From assembly GCA_947650365.1 (NCBI GenBank), contig OX393551.1, positions 7,330,042 to 7,394,041 on the forward strand: 64,000 bases of DNA, read 5' to 3'. The translations under genes were made by a program, and so were the position numbers. Numbering within the stretch: the first letter of the stretch is position 1; the number at the start of each line of letters is the position of its first letter. Positions 60,001-64,000 of this stretch are shown in pieces. Below the pieces are notes generated by a model that saw only the letters and a program-made list of their open reading frames with translations, was not told the origin of the DNA and searched no databases. This DNA comes from Chamaelirium japonicum. Lineage: Eukaryota > Streptophyta > Magnoliopsida > Liliales > Melanthiaceae.

Positions 60001-62354
60001 GCTGCATACGATATGTATGTTTTAATAAACCTTGGGTATAAGCCTACAACGGAGTTGAGATTCTGAAGATGCCTTTGATGAATCTGTTACTGAAAATAAG
60101 GTTGAACTCATGGCGAAAACGTATGAAGAAATAATACAAATTCCGGAAACACTGGTGGCGATGATGGCTAATGTATGCTGATATGCTCCACATGAAGCCG
60201 TCTCTAATGGTTAGAAAATGATTATAAAACTCCCCGACAGACTGCTCACCTTGCTTAGGGGATTCAGTATGATAGAGAAGTTGATAGTCTCTAGTTTTGC
60301 AAGTGCCTCCAAAAGCCTGTAAAGAGTCTGCGATGTTCGCGCAGGTCGTTCTTTACCTGCTCTATCTCCTCTCCAACTTGAGCGAGCCTTTCTGCAATAG
60401 CAATGGTTCATCAACTGTGCTAATTAAAAAATGCTTTTCTTTTCCTTTAGAGCAAGAAGGCTTATCAAGCCTCTATTTATCGAGTGTATAGTAATCCCAC
60501 ACTGACTCGACTGGATTTATAGACCATCCGACTAATTCCAAAGTTGGTGACTAGTCCTCAAGTTGACAATGCACAGATAAATAACTAATTTAATCAAATA
60601 GGAGAGAATGTACCTTCAATTTCATGCCAGCCTAAAACAGGATATAATAAGACTGTACAGTAAGACACCTTAGAAGGTACTCCAGATATGTCAATAGAGG
60701 TGAGCTTCGGATTAGTACCATCAAGACAAACCGCACATCATTTTCAATTAGATGTGTGCATATGGCAACGGATAACAATACATGTCCCTCCCCTGGCCAA
60801 AAGTGGCCAAAAGTGACAAGGGTCAAACATTGCAGAAGGTTCAGAATGATGACGCTGTGTCACTGAACACCAAAAGAAAAGGTGAAAGCGAGTTTAGGGA
60901 TAGAGACTCCCCCAAGGATACAGTCAAAAGAAGTCAACCCAATAAGAAAAGAGATGAGGTTAAATGAGGCCCCTGAGGCTCCATAAGCCACAAAAAATAC
61001 CCACAAATGGAAAATAAGTATGAGAGAGGTGGTTCAAACAGTGGGGACGTCAAATGGAGAGAACTGAAGATTAAGGAGAAATGGGGGCAAAAAGTGAAGA
61101 TGGGGGTTATTTCTGTGGTTTTACCAGCTGAAAGACACATGGCTGAAGAGCATCCGGTGATGAGCAGCGGTGGTATGAGCCTTTGCACCCACAAGACTGA
61201 TTTAAGGATGGATAAAAGCAGGAGGAACAGTGTCGTGGGCACGGTATACACTATTCACTAGCTATTATTTTTGACTTAAAAGCTTCGGTGGTGGGTGTCA
61301 GATGGGAAATTAGACCCCAGAGAGTCTATCCATTGAGCTAAATCAGAGCCCTACGGTTTGGTTCAAATCTCGTGACATGACCGGCGGACGTTGACCTGAT
61401 TTGAGCAAAGAGATGGTGAAAGCAACAAATGAAGATACTTTCTTATCTGAGCTCAGAGCAAAAATCAAACCGACGACTTGATTGATGAAAAGGAACCATT
61501 CTAAGAAAACTGATATCAAAAGTTGATGCTTGATTGTTGAACTTTACACAAGCTCTGATGTTTTCTTACTTGGAATAATTGGATGACTTAAGTATTAATT
61601 GAAACACTCGCTAACGGGGCAAATGCCTAATGCATAGGTATGTGGTTTCATGAAGAGTATGTATGGGTGATACATATAGTAATATATAAACTATACGATG
61701 CACAGAATAAACATGTGCTGGTACCTATATTGATATTAATTCAGTGAGAAAAATGTTTGCATATGAAAACCAGTTCAATTCTTGAATACCATTCTTACAT
61801 TTATCTTTACAGGCACTTTGTTCCAAACCTAACTATTGGAGCTCCAGTCATTCAAAGTTTGCGGAAGCACACTAAGTATTGTTTTTCTGGACCTGAGCCC
61901 TCAGCCCTTTTGGTATTACACCTATTAGTAGTAACCAATGCCTATCTGATCATTTACTTCTGTATTTCCTAGGGCATATTTGGACTGCCATCTAATGGTT
62001 ACAAATCCTCTAGATTATGTGGAACCTTTAGCTAAAGCTGGTGCTTCGGGATTTACATTTCATGTTGAAGTGTCCAAAGGTGAAGTTGGCATATCTTTCT
62101 CAACTTTTAGATGAGTTTTTTTTTTTGTGTGTGTATTTCAGGTGTATTTAGATTCATTACCTTTGTACTTGAATCTTCTTCCACTCTATCTGGGAGAATG
62201 CTCGTTGGTTTTCTTCTCTTATATATAAGACTCTTCTATAAAAAAATCTGGTGTAGAATATTGGCAAGAGCTCATCCAAAAAATTAAGATAGGGGGCATG
62301 CGACCTGGTGTAGCATTGAAACCTGGGACTCCTATTGAAGAAGTGTATCCATTG
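47943..62354 (+). CDS. RPE: Cytosolic ribulose-phosphate 3-epimerase, 5' five exons (partial)
   Basis: Interconverts D-ribulose 5-phosphate and D-xylulose 5-phosphate in the pentose phosphate pathway. Coding exons are 47943–48059, 54597–54601, 61813–61875, 61973–62079 and 62257–62354: 390 nt, exactly 130 codons. All junctions are GT–AG in matching phase. Visible motifs are [41 protein letters not shown] and [13 protein letters not shown], the first half of the TIM barrel. Metal-ligand positions His35 and Asp37 (HMD) and His68 (CHL) are present; the later Asp lies beyond the window. There is no transit peptide, hence the cytosolic form. Exon 2 is only five bases (GATGG), and without it exons 1 and 3 are out of frame. 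Introns 1 and 2 are 6.5 and 7.2 kb. The next exon (V-E-G-x-N-P) was not found before 64000. Confidence 0.93.
48449..48679 (+). other. Unrecognised open frame in RPE intron 1
   Basis: A 76-codon frame, Lys/Glu/Cys-rich ([20 protein letters not shown]). The following 48700–49350 also shows scattered protein-like pieces broken by stops (for example [10 protein letters not shown]). It may be a decayed captured gene or retrogene; I recognise no family. It lies in an intron on the same strand as RPE. Confidence 0.25.
49357..49906. mobile_element. hAT-type MITE (CTAGGCG family), copy 2
   Basis: 550 bp with terminal inverted repeats CAGTGTTCTAAAAAGCG and its near-inverse CGCTTTTTAGAACCTTG. It is flanked by the exact 8-bp duplication CATTATGG (49349–49356 and 49907–49914). 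It is the same family as 887–1369 but in opposite orientation: the AT-rich core with ATAATATCAAAATAAT is the inverse of that at 967–985. One arm has expanded into GGCGGGCCA/GGCTGGCCA repeats (49500–49650), and the core has gained (TA)n. It lies in RPE intron 1. Confidence 0.92.
49915..51434. other. RPE intron 1, no further element identified
   Basis: AT-rich intron sequence with short chance frames only. Confidence 0.5.
51435..51462. repeat. (AATA)n microsatellite
   Basis: About seven AATA units in RPE intron 1. Confidence 0.9.
52742..52796. repeat. Short tandem duplication (~27 bp)
   Basis: CAAATCGCTAAGAGATAACTC occurs twice in tandem in RPE intron 1, next to a (TC)n run at 52687–52709. 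Confidence 0.85.
53560..53705. mobile_element. Possible GGTTGGTTTGG-type MITE
   Basis: CCAACCCAATCTTAGTTCGG on the left faces TTTGGTT/AACTGAACTAACCGACC on the right, with GGGTTGG words inside. It is loosely related to the GGGTCGGGT elements. Confidence 0.35.
54024..54062. repeat. (GA)n microsatellite
   Basis: About 19 GA units in RPE intron 1, preceded by a purine-rich stretch from 53700. Confidence 0.95.
54597..54601 (+). CDS. RPE: Five-nucleotide microexon of RPE
   Basis: GATGG sits between acceptor TGTAATTGCAG and donor GTAAGT. Joined to exon 1 (…ATG) and exon 3 (GCACTTT…), it gives ATG GAT GGG CAC TTT, the invariant M-D-G-H-F of the enzyme. Confidence 0.9.
55060..55280. mobile_element. 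Possible short non-autonomous element in RPE intron 2
   Basis: Repeated words (T/C)TGATC(C/A)GA and CCTGA with inverted composition, comparable to the GGGT-type elements. Ends are not definable. Confidence 0.25.
57180..57500. repeat. ~63–66-bp minisatellite in RPE intron 2
   Basis: Four or five imperfect units with CTGAAGGT(A/G)GCG(G/A)G and CTGC(T/A)(G/A)GAG(G/A)(A/G)GGT. Because the period is a multiple of three, frames stay open on both strands and look protein-like ([15 protein letters not shown]). The GC-richer region around it (56750–57560) differs from its surroundings and may be a decayed retroelement gag, but no conserved motif is visible. Confidence 0.7.
58416..58897. mobile_element. 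hAT-like MITE (GAGGCG family) in RPE intron 2
   Basis: Starts GGTGTTTTCAAAGGCG and ends GGTTTTTTAAAACACTG; the inverse of the right end is CAGTGTTTTAAAAAACC. Many GAGGCG/CGCCTC words sit in both arms around an AT-rich core. The design parallels the CTAGGCG family. I did not find an exact 8-bp duplication. Confidence 0.65.
58900..61812. other. Remaining RPE intron 2
   Basis: Mostly AT-rich intron sequence. Short open pieces (for example 60060–60180, reading [20 protein letters not shown], and 61007–61258) look somewhat protein-like, but I recognise neither. Confidence 0.4.
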
Positions 62355-64000
62355 GTAAGATCTGCTTCTTTCCGTGGCTATTCTAGACCCTTGCATGTTC
62401 TTGCTCACACTGCACACGATAGACATTGGGTTAAACAAGGTGTGACAGCTCAAGGTTCCTCAGTTAGGTTGTAATATGCATTGGACTTGTAATGCTCTTG
62501 TTTGTGATTGAAGTTACAGCTTTCATTTACATCAACTGAAATTCTTAGAAAATAATAATTATTTGGTAGATTCTAGATGTCGGACCTTAAGGAGTTAAAG
62601 AAGTTGGCTAGAGAGTACTGTCGAATAAATCCGTTTGATATTTAGGTGTTTTATACTATTATATGATATTGATGTGATGATCTGATACCATCATATGGTC
62701 TATAGGCTGCATTTTGAACTGATTTATAGGATTTTTTTTTTTTTAATCTTGAGTTCCCATGCCTGTCCGTGGATGCTAAGATAATGTATGCTAGAGCATA
62801 AGCAGACAATATTCGTGGTGGTCGCATGTACATGGAATAATTCTCAAAAATGCCCTTGTTATGATTCTGTGACTTTAAACTTGTGTTACTAGAACTGAGT
62901 AATATTTTGGAAAGTCAGGAGCTTATCCAAACCTAAGGTTTTCTATGTGGACCGTTAATTTTGTAAAGAACTTATGCTTTTAGGTTCATCAGATTCTTCA
63001 GTAATAAATCTAATTGCTAGTGCTAATACTTTCATATTTGTTTAATTGGAACTTGGATTCGACGATGTTGCGTTTTTCATTTATTTCTTATTTTTGCCCA
63101 TCTATCAATGTTGCACCTGATATAGCTGTCATGATTATTGTGATCAAGTGCTCTCAATTTGCCAGTCCTCTGCGTTATTCTTTTTCTTAATACAGAAGGT
63201 TGCCCAGATAAGATTAGTTTTGTGTGATTAATAATGCATACGAGACTATCATATTTGAGTTTATGAGCAATTGCAGATGAATATTATCATTGCACCCCGT
63301 AATTCTTGTTTGCTTGAAAACATCTTCCATCGCATCTCTCTGATTGCAATGACATCCTGTTATTTTATAATTCAGTTAATCATATAATGTGCTCCCTGGC
63401 TGCATGACCTTAAATTGTGTAACTAATGAAGTTTGTGCACCTAGCCACCAACCAGCCTTCAAGGTTTCATGGTGGGCACCTCTCTTGTCGACTTGCCTTG
63501 CTCAGGTTTTCACCATGAATCTTATATCGGGCTGCGTCAGGTTGACACCTGGTGGGGAAACTTTTGGCAATCTTTTTTTTATGCATTCTAGTTAGAGTTA
63601 TGTTCCATAGTCGACTCCATCTTAAACTTGATGATGTGATGAATCTGAGATATGATGCAACGATTGTACGATGATGACAATCAAATTGTTTCATGTCTAA
63701 ATCTGAAAAATAATGTATGTACAGCAGTATGCATTTATAAACAGAGCCAGCCTTCATTATTATATTTAGGTTAAACTCTTAATACTATTACAACTAAATC
63801 ATGACCATTTGACTCCCAAGATCAAGAAACTCAAAACAACTAAAACCATGAGCGCCAGCTTCATATTGTTTTCTGGTATATGTCATGTGCGTTCAATAAA
63901 CACCCTATGTTGCTATGAACATGGATCTGTGATGTTAGCCCCCCCCCCCCAACCCCCCAATGGGGAAGAGAGAGATAGAGAGAGGGATCGGAGAGAGAGA
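62355..64000. other. RPE intron 5, continuing past the window
   Basis: The donor GTAAGA at 62355 opens an intron with no acceptor plus matching exon before the right edge. It contains a poly-C tract (63940–63950) and a GA-rich end (63966–64000). Confidence 0.6.

Noticed and set aside
61315-61400. tRNA-like words (an inverted TTAGCTCAATGGATAG and a GGTTCAAATCTC)
   Set aside because: The A-box-like and B-box-like words are on opposite strands and no cloverleaf can be formed; neither a tRNA nor a clear SINE.
62355-64000. Next RPE exon (VEG-NP region)
   Set aside because: No frame matching the conserved continuation follows any acceptor site in this stretch; it must lie beyond the window.

Overview
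This is nuclear plant DNA. Spliced genes with GT–AG introns, a plant-type tRNA-Arg, very long (TA)n and (TC)n microsatellites and many plant transposon families all point that way. The GC-rich first exons set in AT-rich introns suggest a monocot with a moderately large genome, but the species cannot be fixed from the sequence. I read two protein-coding genes exon by exon. The rest is mostly transposons, many nested, and decayed gene fragments.

Layout. 1–2.55 kb: five foldback (hairpin) elements separated or bordered by (TA)n tracts, one of them split by a hAT MITE with an 8-bp target duplication. 2.7–4.0 kb: a 636-bp tandem duplication. 4.47–4.55 kb: a possible last exon of an unidentified gene. 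5.0–5.5 kb: a very small TRIM retrotransposon and a LINE scrap. 6.3–17.5 kb (minus strand): a complete nine-exon, 404-codon acid lipase/triacylglycerol lipase gene. Its introns have been enlarged by a 3.2-kb non-autonomous LTR retrotransposon carrying captured host-gene sequence, a MITE with a minisatellite, a TRIM solo LTR, foldback elements and long simple repeats. 19.8 kb: tRNA-Arg(ACG).

20–47 kb: a transposon graveyard with a Ty3/gypsy pol relic, an LTR element with 5-bp target duplications, two copies of a hAT-like element, a tandemly duplicated cellulose-synthase-like D pseudogene, and a long minus-strand LINE. The LINE is broken by a hAT element and by a probable solo LTR. AT-rich tandem arrays and a Copia relic complete this part. 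47.9 kb to the right edge (plus strand): the first five coding exons of cytosolic ribulose-5-phosphate 3-epimerase. They are separated by introns of 6.5 and 7.2 kb around a 5-nucleotide microexon; the remaining exons lie beyond the window.

The two real genes are metabolically unrelated: an extracellular or vacuolar lipid ester hydrolase and a pentose-phosphate enzyme. What unites the window is transposon behaviour: insertion of foldback elements into (TA)n tracts, nesting, and capture of host exons. All calls come from reading the sequence; no database search was run.
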